Shown here piece by piece: positions 1 through 9,162 of a DNA stretch of 64,000 bases. Location of the stretch: contig CP076355.1 of the NCBI GenBank assembly GCA_018798825.1, positions 898,001-962,000 of the forward strand, written 5' to 3'. The notes beneath the pieces are model-generated. The model had not been told where the DNA came from, did not search any database, and saw nothing but the letters and a program-made list of their open reading frames with translations. Both the position numbers and the translations under genes were made by a program. Position 1 is the first letter of the stretch. The number at the start of each line of letters is the position of its first letter. This stretch comes from Ochrobactrum sp. BTU1 (GTDB lineage: Bacteria > Pseudomonadota > Alphaproteobacteria > Rhizobiales > Rhizobiaceae).

Positions 1-161
1 ACCGCAAGCGCCACGAGATAGGCCGTCAATGCTAGTTTTAATGCGATGGGGCTGGTGCCGATATCAGCGGCAATAGCAGGAAGCGATGTTGAAATAACAT
101 TCGAATCCATCTGCTCCATGAAAAGAGCAATTGCCAGTACGAGAGGAACGATCCGGTTCAC
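1..161 (-). CDS. MFS drug-efflux transporter, N-terminal fragment (runs off window)
   Basis: Only the first 53 or so codons are present; the gene continues beyond base 1. The start is read as GTG at 161. The visible protein begins VNRIVPLVLAIALFMEQMDS and goes on through a TSLPAIAADIG stretch. This is the typical first transmembrane helix and following loop of DHA2 (EmrB/QacA-type) proton-driven multidrug exporters. An acidic Asp in the first helix region (MEQMDS) is characteristic of that family. Nothing can be said of the substrate. Family assignment rests on this short stretch only. Confidence 0.6.
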   Translation of the reverse strand, partial: MNRIVPLVLAIALFMEQMDSNVISTSLPAIAADIGTSPIALKLALTAYLVALA

Positions 162-330
162 AGTGAAAATCCGAATAAAAGCAGAGAATTAAACACGACT
201 TTGCCAGTCGATTATAGCTCCCGCTTTATGTAGCGTCCGTCCGAATTTTTCCAGTTAATTCGCCGTCACAATACGGTGACTGTCTTGAGATTTGAGAGTT
301 GCCGACCCATCTCATGACATCTCACGCAGC

Positions 331-416
331 GTTACATTCGTTCACATTTACGTAAAATGGGTTGCGTTACCCGTAACAGGCTGTTACATTTCGTTACAGT
401 TCTCGAGCTTTAGAAT
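331..416 (+). promoter_or_regulatory. Cluster of GTTAC half-sites upstream of a small gene
   Basis: At least five GTTAC-type half-sites lie between 331 and 399. They are GTTACA at 331, GTTCACA at 340, the palindrome TTTACGTAAA at 347-356, the palindrome GTTACCCGTAAC at 366-377, and the direct repeat GTTACATTTCGTTACA at 383-398. A possible -10 element, TAGAAT, follows at 411-416. Tandem half-sites about 10 bp apart are the usual target of OmpR/PhoB-type response regulators. The regulator is not identifiable here. The site most likely controls the 33-codon gene at 453. Confidence 0.45.
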
Positions 417-452
417 CCGATGTGGAGGCGTCGTGGTTCAAGGAGGTAGAAA

Positions 453-554
453 ATGAATGACATTACTAGAACAGCGCTCGTTTATGGAATGATGATCATT
501 TCACTAAACACCGCACTGGCAATTGGTCTTCTTGGGCTGGACTTCCTGCGCTAG
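453..554 (+). CDS. 33-residue predicted membrane peptide
   Basis: The frame starts at ATG 453 behind a near-perfect ribosome binding site (AGGAGG at 441-446) and encodes MNDITRTALVYG followed by a hydrophobic stretch to the end (MMIISLNTALAIGLLGL), so one membrane helix is expected. A strong rho-independent terminator follows at 600-633, and a repeat-rich promoter region precedes it. Together these make a self-contained one-gene unit. I do not recognise a family. The RBS, hydrophobic profile and terminator support translation, but no function can be assigned. Confidence 0.6.
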   Translation: MNDITRTALVYGMMIISLNTALAIGLLGLDFLR

Positions 555-599
555 ACGCGGCATCCGCAAAATAGAATTTTGCCCTCCAGGCAAGCATGA

Positions 600-633
600 A
601 AAAGGGTGTTCCCGAGTTTGGGAGCACCCTTTT
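600..633 (+). terminator. Rho-independent terminator after the 33-codon gene
   Basis: A 14-bp stem pairs 600-613 with 620-633 (AAAAGGGTG...CACCCTTTT), with one G-T wobble and a loop of about 6 bases. It is A-rich on one flank and T-rich on the other, so it can also stop minus-strand transcripts that run past the gene at 666-1124. Confidence 0.75.
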
Positions 634-665
634 CATTTGAGCCTCAATGATCGAAGTCCGATCTT

Positions 666-1124
666 TTACCAACGCCAATTGCTTGGCTGATAAGCAAAAC
701 TTAGTCCCTCACCTAATTCGCACTTGAACGTTTCACCTTTGCCGATTTCTTCATGCGTTTTGGCTGAGAAGATCTTCATCGAGACAGTAGCCGTTTTATC
801 CGGCAGCACTCGATAACGAATAAATTCGAAAATCGGTTTCCCGTCCATGGCGACGGTTTGATGTGTGTTGGAATAAACAATCGCCTGTTGGGGTTCACGC
901 AAGCTCATGAATGCATCGATAACAAAACCACCGTCGATATTTTTGGATTTAATCGTCTCGCCCGAAATCTGCTCGCATTTATCCAATCGTAAGACAGACG
1001 TTGTTCTTTTTCCTGCGAATAGGTTGTGTTTCAATTCATCGAACGGGTTCATCTCCTCGGCATGGCCGACGTCACCTCCTCCAACGATCAGTGCCATGAC
1101 TAGCAAGCTCGACTTCCAGCGCAT
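666..1124 (-). CDS. Small secreted protein of unknown function
   Basis: This is a 152-residue protein with a signal peptide (about residues 1-22, ending GHA) and no further membrane segment, so it is probably periplasmic. The mature part is mixed charged/hydrophobic, with two cysteines (CEQISGE near the start and KCELGEG near the end) that could form one disulfide. The start at 1124 has a good RBS (AGAGGT about 8 bases upstream). It stands alone between the terminator at 600-633 and the palindromic repeat at 1220-1263. I do not recognise the family. Confidence 0.65.
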   Translation of the reverse strand: MRWKSSLLVMALIVGGGDVGHAEEMNPFDELKHNLFAGKRTTSVLRLDKCEQISGETIKSKNIDGGFVIDAFMSLREPQQAIVYSNTHQTVAMDGKPIFEFIRYRVLPDKTATVSMKIFSAKTHEEIGKGETFKCELGEGLSFAYQPSNWRW

Positions 1125-1219
1125 ATTTTGACCTCTGGTTCAAAAACATGCACTGGAAAGTAAACCTATAATCATTCGAGGCTATTCCAATAGATTGCTA
1201 ACTATCCACTCGGCTTCAA

Positions 1220-1318
1220 GCGCATCCCGAAAAGTGCGAAGCAGTTTTCGGAATAAGATGCGCGTAAAACGAATAGATAGAGCGGTTCCTATGGTTCAGT
1301 ATTGGCTAAAACCGCTCT
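1220..1318. repeat. Intergenic palindromic repeat (GCGCATCCCGAAAA type) plus adjacent hairpin
   Basis: GCGCATC at 1220-1226 pairs with GATGCGC at 1257-1263, and the inner CCGAAAA pairs with TTTTCGG. A second inverted repeat, AGAGCGGTT (1279-1287) with AACCGCTCT (1310-1318), follows directly and overlaps the stop codon of the ABC ATPase gene. The same core recurs at 18952-18998, 42070-42101 and 45449-45490. This is a dispersed element, probably folded in RNA and perhaps acting as a transcript end. Confidence 0.7.
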
Positions 1319-2432
1319 AAAGAATACGCGCTTGTGTTTTCTGGTCGAAGAACACGGCCTTGTCGAGATTGAAAGCCAAGCGTGAACGCTGACCAGCCGC
1401 GATGCGTGCATCCGCACGAAGGCGCGCGACTACTTGCTTTCCACCAATCCGCGTCACCGCGAAAGTGTCGGAACCAGCCGGTTCAACCACATCAATAAGG
1501 CAATCCCCTTCCACAACCGAGCTTGCATTGCGATCAGCACCATCCGGATCTGTCAGCGCTTCCGGGCGGATACCGAAGATCACTTCCTGCCCTACAAAAT
1601 CGCCAAGGCTCCCGGGGGCAACCTTCAGCGGCAACTTCAGAGCCTCGCCCTCGCCCTGTGTGAGCGTAATCGCAAAATCCGAGCCATTCTTTTCGACATT
1701 GGCTTTGAGCAGGTTCATCGCAGGAGAGCCCATGAAGTCAGCAACGAACATATTGGCCGGATTGTTGTAAATTTCGGCAGGCGTACCGAATTGCTGCAAA
1801 ATCCCGTCTTTGAGGACTGCAATCTTGGTTGCAAGCGTCATGGCCTCGATCTGGTCATGCGTCACATAAACAATTGTCGTCTTCATTCGGTGATGCAGAC
1901 GCTTGATTTCGGTACGCATATCCACGCGCAGCTTCGCGTCCAGATTGGACAATGGTTCATCGAACAGGAAGACCTGCGGATTGCGAACAAGCGCTCGCCC
2001 CATCGCAACGCGCTGACGCTGACCGCCGGAAAGCTGGCTCGGCTTCCGATCAAGAAGATGGCCGATCTGCAGAATATCGGCTACCTCCTGAATGGCCTTG
2101 TCGCGCTCAGGCTTTGGCACTTTACGAATTTCCATGCCGAAGGCGATATTACCACCAACTGTCATGTTTGGATAAAGCGCATAGGACTGAAATACCATCG
2201 CGATATCGCGCTGCGATGGATGCAGGCCTGATACCGAGCGGCCATTGATCGAAATATCGCCCGACGTAATTGGCTCAAGACCGGCAATCGTGTTGAGCAA
2301 CGTAGACTTGCCGCAACCTGAAGGACCGACGAGGACCAGAAAGCCGCCTTCTTCGATTTCGATATTGATGTCCTTCAAGACCGAAACACTGCCGTATGAT
2401 TTGTAGAGATCGCTAATTTTCAGAAATGACAT
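1317..2432 (-). CDS. Sugar ABC transporter ATP-binding protein (MalK/UgpC type)
   Basis: This 371-residue ATPase powers the importer encoded by the three upstream genes. Walker A is GPSGCGKST (about residues 37-45), the signature is LSGGQRQRVAMGRA and Walker B is VFLFDEPLSNLDA. A C-terminal TOBE-like region follows, as in the MalK/UgpC class. The start is placed at 2432 (MSFLKISDLYKSYG), not at the open frame's first ATG at 2456, because alignment with the family begins there. It starts 7 bases past the permease stop and is the last gene of the operon. The stop overlaps a palindromic repeat. Confidence 0.9.
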   Translation of the reverse strand: MSFLKISDLYKSYGSVSVLKDINIEIEEGGFLVLVGPSGCGKSTLLNTIAGLEPITSGDISINGRSVSGLHPSQRDIAMVFQSYALYPNMTVGGNIAFGMEIRKVPKPERDKAIQEVADILQIGHLLDRKPSQLSGGQRQRVAMGRALVRNPQVFLFDEPLSNLDAKLRVDMRTEIKRLHHRMKTTIVYVTHDQIEAMTLATKIAVLKDGILQQFGTPAEIYNNPANMFVADFMGSPAMNLLKANVEKNGSDFAITLTQGEGEALKLPLKVAPGSLGDFVGQEVIFGIRPEALTDPDGADRNASSVVEGDCLIDVVEPAGSDTFAVTRIGGKQVVARLRADARIAAGQRSRLAFNLDKAVFFDQKTQARIL

Positions 2433-2439
2433 ATGAGAC

Positions 2440-3321
2440 TTATCCCTTAACGGCACCGGACATCAGGCCGCGCACGAAGTAGCGCCCGGAAACGATGTAA
2501 ACGATCAACGTCGGAAAAGCGGCCAGAATAGCGGCTGCGAAATGGACGTTATATTCCTTGACGCCTGTGGAGGAGGAAACGAGGTTGTTCAATGCCACCG
2601 TCATCGGCGTTGAATTTGCACCGGAGAAGGAAGCACCGAAAAGGAAGTCGTTCCAGATATTGGTGAACTGCCAGATGACCGACACAACGATGATCGGGCC
2701 TGACGACGGCAGGAGAATGCGCCAGAAAATCTGGAAGAAGCTCGCGCCATCGATCTGTGCTGCGCGCACCAGTTCAGTCGGGAACGCCTCGTAATAATTG
2801 CGGAAGTAGAGCGTCGTAAAGCCGATACCATAGACCACATGGACGAGGATCAGGCCCCAGATCGTACCAGCAATGCCGAGCATACCGAGCACACGCGCCA
2901 TCGGGATCAGCACAATCTGAAACGGAATGAAGCATGAAAGAAGCAGCAACCCGAAGAAGATGTTGGAGCCACGGAACCGCCATTTCGTCAGCACGTAACC
3001 ATTCAATGCGCCGACAATCGTTGAAATCGCAACCGCAGGCACGACCATCAGAATCGAGTTGATGAAGAACGGCTTGAGGCCGGTTGGCTGCACACCAATC
3101 TGTGCGGTTGACCAGGCCGAAAGCCACGGCTCAATCGTCCATTGCTGCGGCAGGCCTAGCATACCGCCCTGACGGATTTCATCCAGCGGCTTGAACGAGT
3201 TCACCAGCATCACATAGAGCGGCAACAGGTAGTAGATCGCAAACAGCAGCAGTGCGGAATAGATCAGGGCACGCGTGAGCTTGCCGCTGTTGATCGCATT
3301 TTCCTGGGTCTGAGCACTCAT
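2440..3321 (-). CDS. Sugar ABC transporter permease (MalG type)
   Basis: An inner-membrane permease of 293 residues with about six hydrophobic segments. The cytoplasmic EAA loop reads ELVRAAQIDGASFFQIFW, which docks the ATPase. It belongs to the MalG/CUT1 group. Its start overlaps the end of the MalF-type permease by 4 bases (ATGA), so the two are translationally coupled. It forms a heterodimer with that protein. Confidence 0.9.
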   Translation of the reverse strand: MSAQTQENAINSGKLTRALIYSALLLFAIYYLLPLYVMLVNSFKPLDEIRQGGMLGLPQQWTIEPWLSAWSTAQIGVQPTGLKPFFINSILMVVPAVAISTIVGALNGYVLTKWRFRGSNIFFGLLLLSCFIPFQIVLIPMARVLGMLGIAGTIWGLILVHVVYGIGFTTLYFRNYYEAFPTELVRAAQIDGASFFQIFWRILLPSSGPIIVVSVIWQFTNIWNDFLFGASFSGANSTPMTVALNNLVSSSTGVKEYNVHFAAAILAAFPTLIVYIVSGRYFVRGLMSGAVKG

Positions 3322-4199
3322 GAACGCGACCCTCCACGAATTTCAGAATAAAGATACGGAATGATGATTGAGAAGATCATCACCAGCATGATGATTGCCG
3401 ACGAGGCACCAATACCCATCTGATTTCGTGTAAATGTGTAGGAATACATGAAGGTCGCAGGCAACTCGGTCGCCTGCCCCGGCCCGCCGCCGGTGAGCGC
3501 AATCACAAGATCATAGGCCTTGATTGCAAGATGAGCCAATACCACGAAAGCCGACAAAAATACCGGACGCATCAAGGGGATGATAATGCGACGATAAATC
3601 GTGCTGGTCGAAGCACCGTCGATTTGAGCAGCTTTGATGATTTCATTATCGACGCCGCGCAGACCTGCCAAGAACATTGCCATGACGAAGCCGGACGACT
3701 GCCACACAGCCGCTATCACAAGGCAGTAGATCGCCATCGTGTTGCTTTTGATCCAGTTAAAGGTGAAGCCTTCCCAGCCCCATAGCCTCATCGTGTGTTC
3801 AAGCCCAATGCCCGGATCGAGGAACCATTTCCATGCCGTGCCCGTCACGATGAATGAAAGCGCCATCGGATAAAGATAGATCGGGCGCAGGAAGCCTTCG
3901 CCGCGGATCTTCTGATCGAGCAGAATGGCCAGAAACAGGCCTATAACCGAACAAATGATGATGTAGAGCGATGCGAAGATCGCGAGATTGGTGACAGCAC
4001 GCCACCAGTGCGGCAAGGCCCACAGTTTTTCGTAATTCGTCAGACCGACAAAGCCATAGGAAGGCAGCATTCGGCTGTTGGTGACGGAAAGAACGCCCGT
4101 GTAAATGATGAATCCATAGACAAAGACGAGGACGATGAGAAAGCTCGGTGCCAATACCAGCTTGGGCACGAGTTCCTGTAGTCGTCTGTTACGCTGCAT
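3318..4199 (-). CDS. Sugar ABC transporter permease (MalF type)
   Basis: A CUT1-family inner-membrane permease of about 293 residues with the EAA loop EIIKAAQIDGASTSTIYRR. The start is set at 4199 (MQRNRRLQELVPKL), which has a GGGTGG motif upstream. An in-frame ATG at 4229 would add ten residues with no good RBS. The gene follows the binding-protein gene after about 200 bases that include a strong hairpin. Its 3' end overlaps the second permease. Confidence 0.88.
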   Translation of the reverse strand: MQRNRRLQELVPKLVLAPSFLIVLVFVYGFIIYTGVLSVTNSRMLPSYGFVGLTNYEKLWALPHWWRAVTNLAIFASLYIIICSVIGLFLAILLDQKIRGEGFLRPIYLYPMALSFIVTGTAWKWFLDPGIGLEHTMRLWGWEGFTFNWIKSNTMAIYCLVIAAVWQSSGFVMAMFLAGLRGVDNEIIKAAQIDGASTSTIYRRIIIPLMRPVFLSAFVVLAHLAIKAYDLVIALTGGGPGQATELPATFMYSYTFTRNQMGIGASSAIIMLVMIFSIIIPYLYSEIRGGSRS

Positions 4200-4362
4200 A
4201 TTTGCGCCACCCATTTCTGCGCTGCGCACCCGGTGCCGTTCAATTGCGGCGCTGTTGATGCGGGCTATTGTTTCAACGGCTGTATTGTCTGCCGTTCATT
4301 GCAATGAATTGTTCAGGCGAAAAATCCGCCGATAGTTCAATGAATTGTCATGCTTGAAAGGA

Positions 4363-4387
4363 GAGCGCCCGGAAGTGCCGGGCGCTC
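4363..4387 (-). terminator. Strong hairpin just after the sugar-binding-protein gene
   Basis: A perfect 10-bp GC-rich stem (GAGCGCCCGG with CCGGGCGCTC, loop 5 bases) lies 8 bases beyond the stop of the binding-protein gene. On the minus strand it is not followed by a long U-tract (TCTCCTTTC). It is therefore more likely a 3'-end stabiliser or partial attenuator that keeps the binding protein in excess over the permeases than a full stop. Confidence 0.6.
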
Positions 4388-4395
4388 GCTTTTGC

Positions 4396-5664
4396 TTACT
4401 TCGCGCCTTCAACCGCGGAGACCAGTTCCTTGACAGCGTCTTCAGAAGAAAGCTGGCCATTGAACTGTCGGGTCACAACGTCATATATCGCGTTCTTTAC
4501 GGAAGCCGGATTTGCATAGCCGTGAGCCATCGAGCCGAGCATTGTGCCCTTCCCTGCAGCTTCCTTCACGTCGGCGATGGCCTTTTTGCCGCAAGCGTCA
4601 AAATCGGTATCAGGCACGTCAGTACGTGCAGGAGCCGACCCCTTGACCACGTTAAAGGCCGACTGGAATGCCGGACTTTCAATGGCCGAAGCCATTTCGA
4701 GCTGCGCTGGCACCTTGTCTTCAGCAACCTTAAACATTGCGAACATGTCGGAGTTGAAGGTCACAGAGCCCTGTGTTTCAGGGTAACGCATGCATACAAA
4801 GTCTTCGCCTGGCTTCTTGCCAGCCTTGACGAACTCGCCCTTCGCCCAGTCACCCATGAACTGAACGCCAGCCTTACCTTCAATCACCATGGCCGAAGCA
4901 AGGTTCCAGTCACGACCGGAGAAGTTGTCGTCCACATAGGAACGCAGCTTGGTCATGCGGTCGAACGCCTGCTTCATCGTATCGCTGCCCAGAGTTTCTG
5001 GATCGAGATCAACGAAAGCTTTTTTGTAGAACTCAGGACCAAAAGAAAGCACAACAGCGTCGAAAATCGTAGCGTCCTGCCATGGCTGACCGCCGTGAGC
5101 AATCGGTGTTATGCCCTGTTCCTTGAACTTGTCGAGGAGGGCTACGAGTTCATCCCAGTTGGTTGGCTCTTTGCCGCCAGCCTTGTCGAGAGCAGCCTTG
5201 TTGATCCACATCCAGTTGGTGGAGTGAACGTTGACGGGTGCAGCAATCCAGTGACCGTCATACTTGGCGAATTCCTGCAAAGGTGCCGGAATTACCTTGT
5301 CCCAGCCTTCCTTGCCAGCAATCTCGTCGAGATTACCAAGCGCTCCCTGCTCTGCCCAATCGCGAATGTCGAAGCCGAGCATCTGCACAGCGGTTGGCGC
5401 ATTGCCTGCAGTAACGCGTGCGCGCAGGACGGTCATGGCTTCCGTACCGCCACCGCCTGCAACTGGCATATCCGTCCAGCTGATACCTTTACCTTCGAGG
5501 TCTTTCTTCAGAACATCAAGAGCCGCAGCTTCACCACCGGCTGTCCACCAATGCAGAACTTCAACGTTCTGCTTGTCCTGAGCGCTGGCTGTAACAGGCG
5601 CCATTGCTGCAAGCATTGCACAGGCAGCTGTGCCCATTGCGGCCACTCTGAAAAATTTACGCAT
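4396..5664 (-). CDS. Sugar ABC transporter substrate-binding protein (glucose/mannose type)
   Basis: A periplasmic binding protein of 422 residues with a signal peptide (about residues 1-28, ending ASA before [12 protein letters not shown]). The [14 protein letters not shown] opening and the [14 protein letters not shown] region match the GtsA-like glucose/mannose-binding branch of family 1 solute-binding proteins. It is the first gene of the operon with the two permeases and the ATPase. The promoter region upstream carries a perfect 12-bp palindrome at 5803-5814. The exact sugar is inferred from family resemblance, not proven. Confidence 0.85.
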   Translation of the reverse strand: MRKFFRVAAMGTAACAMLAAMAPVTASAQDKQNVEVLHWWTAGGEAAALDVLKKDLEGKGISWTDMPVAGGGGTEAMTVLRARVTAGNAPTAVQMLGFDIRDWAEQGALGNLDEIAGKEGWDKVIPAPLQEFAKYDGHWIAAPVNVHSTNWMWINKAALDKAGGKEPTNWDELVALLDKFKEQGITPIAHGGQPWQDATIFDAVVLSFGPEFYKKAFVDLDPETLGSDTMKQAFDRMTKLRSYVDDNFSGRDWNLASAMVIEGKAGVQFMGDWAKGEFVKAGKKPGEDFVCMRYPETQGSVTFNSDMFAMFKVAEDKVPAQLEMASAIESPAFQSAFNVVKGSAPARTDVPDTDFDACGKKAIADVKEAAGKGTMLGSMAHGYANPASVKNAIYDVVTRQFNGQLSSEDAVKELVSAVEGAK

Positions 5665-5802
5665 ATGTCTACCTCCCGTAGAACTCTACAAAACAAAATT
5701 TCGTCGGACGTTATGCGAGTCTCAGACCCGCACATCCAGAAGAGCATTCAATCTGCTTTGAGACCTCATCCCACTATGTTTCTCGCAGCTCCTCCTGCGA
5801 TT

Positions 5803-5814
5803 GACAACGTTGTC
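5803..5814. promoter_or_regulatory. LacI-type operator palindrome upstream of the sugar importer
   Basis: GACAACGTTGTC is a perfect 12-bp palindrome, 139 bases upstream of the binding-protein start. A central CG with flanking ACAA/TTGT is typical of LacI-family operators. No LacI-type gene lies next to it; the only one in the window is about 45 kb away at 50390. The regulator is therefore encoded elsewhere. The rest of 5665-6146 holds no gene I can support. Confidence 0.5.
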
Positions 5815-6146
5815 TTTTTTGAACGAAAGCCTTCGCCCAAGACAAGATGTTCCCCTAACATAGGCTCAGATACTGGATGTGTGTCAATATGGTTTGAACA
5901 GAGAAGAGCGAAATAACACGTAACATCGATATCTGAAGCAGAAATTTTTATCTAAATAATAGAGCAAAAATAGTGACTTAGTCCGATTAAAATATTTCTG
6001 GCGACAAACTTTCACCACCTTATGAGAATGAGCCAAAAATTGCTGCCAAGGCACGCTGGCGTCAGTATAAATTTCCTGTGAGCGCACTGGACATTGCACT
6101 CTGAAATGCATATTTTTCGGCTGCTCGCACAATGGTGTGCGGGTTT

Positions 6147-6302
6147 GTTCTCGGGGCGGGGTGAAACTCCCCACCGGCGGTATGAAGAGCGATCTTCGAG
6201 CCCGCGAGCGCCTGCAGCAAACGCCTTTTGAGGTATAGTTTCAGGGTCAGCAGATCCGGTGAGATGCCGGAGCCGACGGTTAAAGTCCGGATGGAAGAGA
6301 GC
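6147..6302 (+). ncRNA. FMN riboswitch (RFN element)
   Basis: The conserved RFN blocks are present in order: GGGGCGGGGTGAAACTCCCC (6153-6172), ACCGGCGGTA, AGCCCGCGAGCG, then GATCCGGTGAGATGCCGGAG, CCGACGGTTAAAGTCCGGAT and the closing GGAAGAGAG. It binds flavin mononucleotide and lies about 75 bases upstream of ribH2, so this lumazine synthase should be repressed when flavin is plentiful. Upstream of ribH2 the region also holds a small CCCGG...GGG hairpin and a candidate Shine-Dalgarno-masking sequence. Confidence 0.95.
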
Positions 6303-6338
6303 GAAAGAGCGTTAAACCCGGCTATTGCGCGGGATTGC

Positions 6339-6855
<517 letters not shown>

Positions 6856-6873
6856 GCCAGCGTATAAACGACA

Positions 6874-6903
6874 TAGCCGGCCTTGCATTTTCGAGGTCGG
6901 CTA
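6874..6903. terminator. Hairpin between convergent ribH2 and fdhD
   Basis: TAGCCGGCCT (6874-6883) pairs with AGGTCGGCTA (6894-6903) with one mismatch. It sits 19 bases past the ribH2 stop and overlaps the fdhD stop codon. No clear T-tract is present, so its use as a terminator for both genes is only likely. Confidence 0.5.
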
Positions 6904-7710
6904 CCCGTATATAATTCGCTCGGGATGCGAATAGACGTCGAAGTCGTCGCCCCGAACAAGCGCCACAAGCGTCAGATTGGCTTCATCTGCGGTGCGGATT
7001 GCCAATGCGGTCGGTGCCGAAATTGCGGCCAACAATGGCACGCCAAGAATAACGGCTTTTTGCACCATTTCGACAGATACGCGGCTGGTAATCGCCACCA
7101 AACCCTGTTCCGCAGGCAGGTCAGCACGCGCCATTGCGCCAATGAGCTTATCCAAAGCATTGTGTCGTCCGACATCCTCGCGAACGGCAAAAAGCCCCTC
7201 GCCCGGAACATAGAACCCCGCACCATGCACGGCGCGCGTTTCTGCATTCAAAGTCTGAGCGCCGCCCAAAGCGCCCATAGCAGCAACAATCGATCCGGAT
7301 TTGAACCGTAAACTGTCGGCAGACAACGCCGATAATGGCCGCAGAGCCTGGTCGATGGAATCGATCCCGCATAAGCCACAGCCAACAGGTCCGGCCATAA
7401 ACCTGCGCCGCGCGGTAAGCGCATCGCCCGGCTCAACAGCCAGTCGCATCTGAACGTCGATACCTTTTTCAAAGATCTCAATGCTCAGATCTTCGATTTC
7501 GAAAATGTTGGATATGATACCTTCGGTAAGACTGAACCCGACCGCAAAGTCTTCGAGATTGACGGGCGTTGCCAGCATGACAGCATGGGTTGTGCCATTG
7601 TAGCTCATGGCGACCGGCACCTCTTCTGGAACCTCGCGAGAACTTTCATGAAAGCCTGCCTCGCGACGCGCAAGACACGGCATATTCTGGCTGATCTTCG
7701 GTATCCTCAT
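6901..7710 (-). CDS. fdhD: Formate dehydrogenase accessory sulfurtransferase FdhD
   Basis: A cytoplasmic protein of 269 residues that passes sulfur from a cysteine desulfurase to the molybdenum cofactor of formate dehydrogenase. The essential CxxC appears in GPVGCGLCGIDS (Cys111 and Cys114). The GDALTARRRF and VREDVGRHNALDKLIG stretches are family hallmarks. No formate dehydrogenase gene lies nearby, so its partner enzyme is elsewhere. It is convergent with ribH2. The first ATG at 7710 was kept; a start 9 codons later is possible. Confidence 0.92.
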   Translation of the reverse strand: MRIPKISQNMPCLARREAGFHESSREVPEEVPVAMSYNGTTHAVMLATPVNLEDFAVGFSLTEGIISNIFEIEDLSIEIFEKGIDVQMRLAVEPGDALTARRRFMAGPVGCGLCGIDSIDQALRPLSALSADSLRFKSGSIVAAMGALGGAQTLNAETRAVHGAGFYVPGEGLFAVREDVGRHNALDKLIGAMARADLPAEQGLVAITSRVSVEMVQKAVILGVPLLAAISAPTALAIRTADEANLTLVALVRGDDFDVYSHPERIIYG

Positions 7711-8043
7711 AGCATTCCGTCAATGGTCGTTAAGACTTCCGATTTGTCTTATCATTTACCGTCAGCTACTCAATGTCTTTGAAGCGACAGAAGGATTAAT
7801 CCTACTGAAACAAATGAGCTCAAATATTGGATAATCTTGTTATTGAGAAAGCCGGTCTGATTTCCATCATTTCAAGCGTAATCTTATCGATCCTCGTTTC
7901 ACTCCACTAGGACCTAAACTCTAAGCGTCGGCATCATGCCCTTGCGGCAAGCATTGCGAACAAGCTATACCTGCAAGCCTCAAACCGTCTGAACAAGACG
8001 ATGAGCTCCCGCTTCCGACAGCTAATCTTTTAGGTGCAAAACG

Positions 8044-8388
8044 ATGGATATTCGCCAGATCGACGACAATTACTCAGTCACCGGACAAATTTCGCCGGAT
8101 GACGTGCGCGATATTGCGGCTGAAGGCTTTCAGACGATCATCTGCAATCGTCCAGACGGCGAAGAAGGACCAGACCAACCAACTTTTGCGGAAGTTGCAA
8201 AGGTAGCGGAAAAGGCTGGTATCAAGACCTATTACATCCCGGTCATTGGTGGACAATTGACGCAGGAGAATGTCGATGAAATGGCCTCGGCACTTGCCGA
8301 AGCCGAAGGTCCCATTCTGGGCTATTGCCGTTCAGGCACGCGCTCTACGAATATTTACGGTATCGTGCAGAACCAAAAGCGCGGATAA
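8044..8388 (+). CDS. TIGR01244/DUF442 sulfur-transferase or phosphatase-like protein
   Basis: A small cytoplasmic protein of 114 residues in the beta-lactamase-hydrolase-like (BLH/DUF442) family, which has a cysteine-phosphatase fold. The P-loop-like motif GYCRSGTRS has its nucleophile at Cys95, and the FQTIICNRPDGEEGPDQP stretch is typical. In other bacteria such domains are linked to persulfide metabolism. No persulfide dioxygenase gene is adjacent here, so the role is unclear. The 333 bases upstream (7711-8043) hold no recognisable gene or RNA. Confidence 0.85.
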   Translation: MDIRQIDDNYSVTGQISPDDVRDIAAEGFQTIICNRPDGEEGPDQPTFAEVAKVAEKAGIKTYYIPVIGGQLTQENVDEMASALAEAEGPILGYCRSGTRSTNIYGIVQNQKRG

Positions 8389-8457
8389 AGAAAGAGCGCA
8401 AGCTATAGGGGCGGTGTTGCCGCAAAGGCATTTGAACGGTCTTTGCAAACATGGTGA

Positions 8458-8829
8458 TCACCGTCCAGTAGCGCGCGGGCCGGAGAAGCGCGGATTTGTG
8501 AACTTTGTGCGGCGAACATTATGCGCGGAATACTGGCGATAATAGCTCATTCCCATACGGGTAGCCGTTGCGATCACGCCGCCAGCAACCATCACCCAGC
8601 CAACGATCTGAGGCCAGTTAAAGCTTTCAATACCGGTGCTCAAGGCAACTATAACAACGCCCACCCAAAGAAAAGCGGCGGTACGGCGCCAGAAAACCGG
8701 GTTGAGTTCGTCAAAAACTGCCTTCCACAGCGAAAGCACAAGACAGGCGAAGAAAACGGCTGCTGCCAAACCGATGTTCAGCAACTCGACCGGAAGCCAT
8801 TGTTGCGTATTCAGCATAGTTTCCATCAT
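8458..8829 (-). CDS. Small three-helix membrane protein, unknown
   Basis: The 123-residue protein has three hydrophobic segments (about residues 17-35, 48-64 and 73-87) and a basic, Arg-rich C-terminal tail (RRTKFTNPRFSGPRATGR). The start at 8829 follows a good RBS (GGAAGGA). It converges on the DUF442 gene. I do not recognise the family. The region 8830-9162 upstream holds no further gene, and no clear terminator is seen. Confidence 0.6.
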   Translation of the reverse strand: MMETMLNTQQWLPVELLNIGLAAAVFFACLVLSLWKAVFDELNPVFWRRTAAFLWVGVVIVALSTGIESFNWPQIVGWVMVAGGVIATATRMGMSYYRQYSAHNVRRTKFTNPRFSGPRATGR

Positions 8830-9162
8830 CTCATTCCTTCCGCGATCCTGACATCGACCTTCATGGCCATTGGCATTTCAGATTGCGCGGTCTTGTTTCA
8901 ATTGTGACCATTGAGCTTTCGCTTTGTGGTAGAAGCATGAAAACGACTTCATAATACAGTCACATATTATTGCGTTCACGCGAAATATCGTGTTGAAAAC
9001 ATTCACCTATCTCCGCTGAGAGCGAGGCTGCAGAAGCCTAAAAGCCCTTGATAGATCAGCATTTTTTGAATTTATGGAACTTCGTCAACCATGCCGAGTA
9101 TCACGTTAAAGTCGCGAACCATAACGACATTGTAACAATTTGATATTGCAGAACTTCTGCAA

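Noticed and set aside
4345..5916. A 523-codon open frame on the plus strand
   Set aside because: It is the antisense of the sugar-binding-protein gene; the encoded sequence is rich in Cys, His and Arg with no family resemblance.
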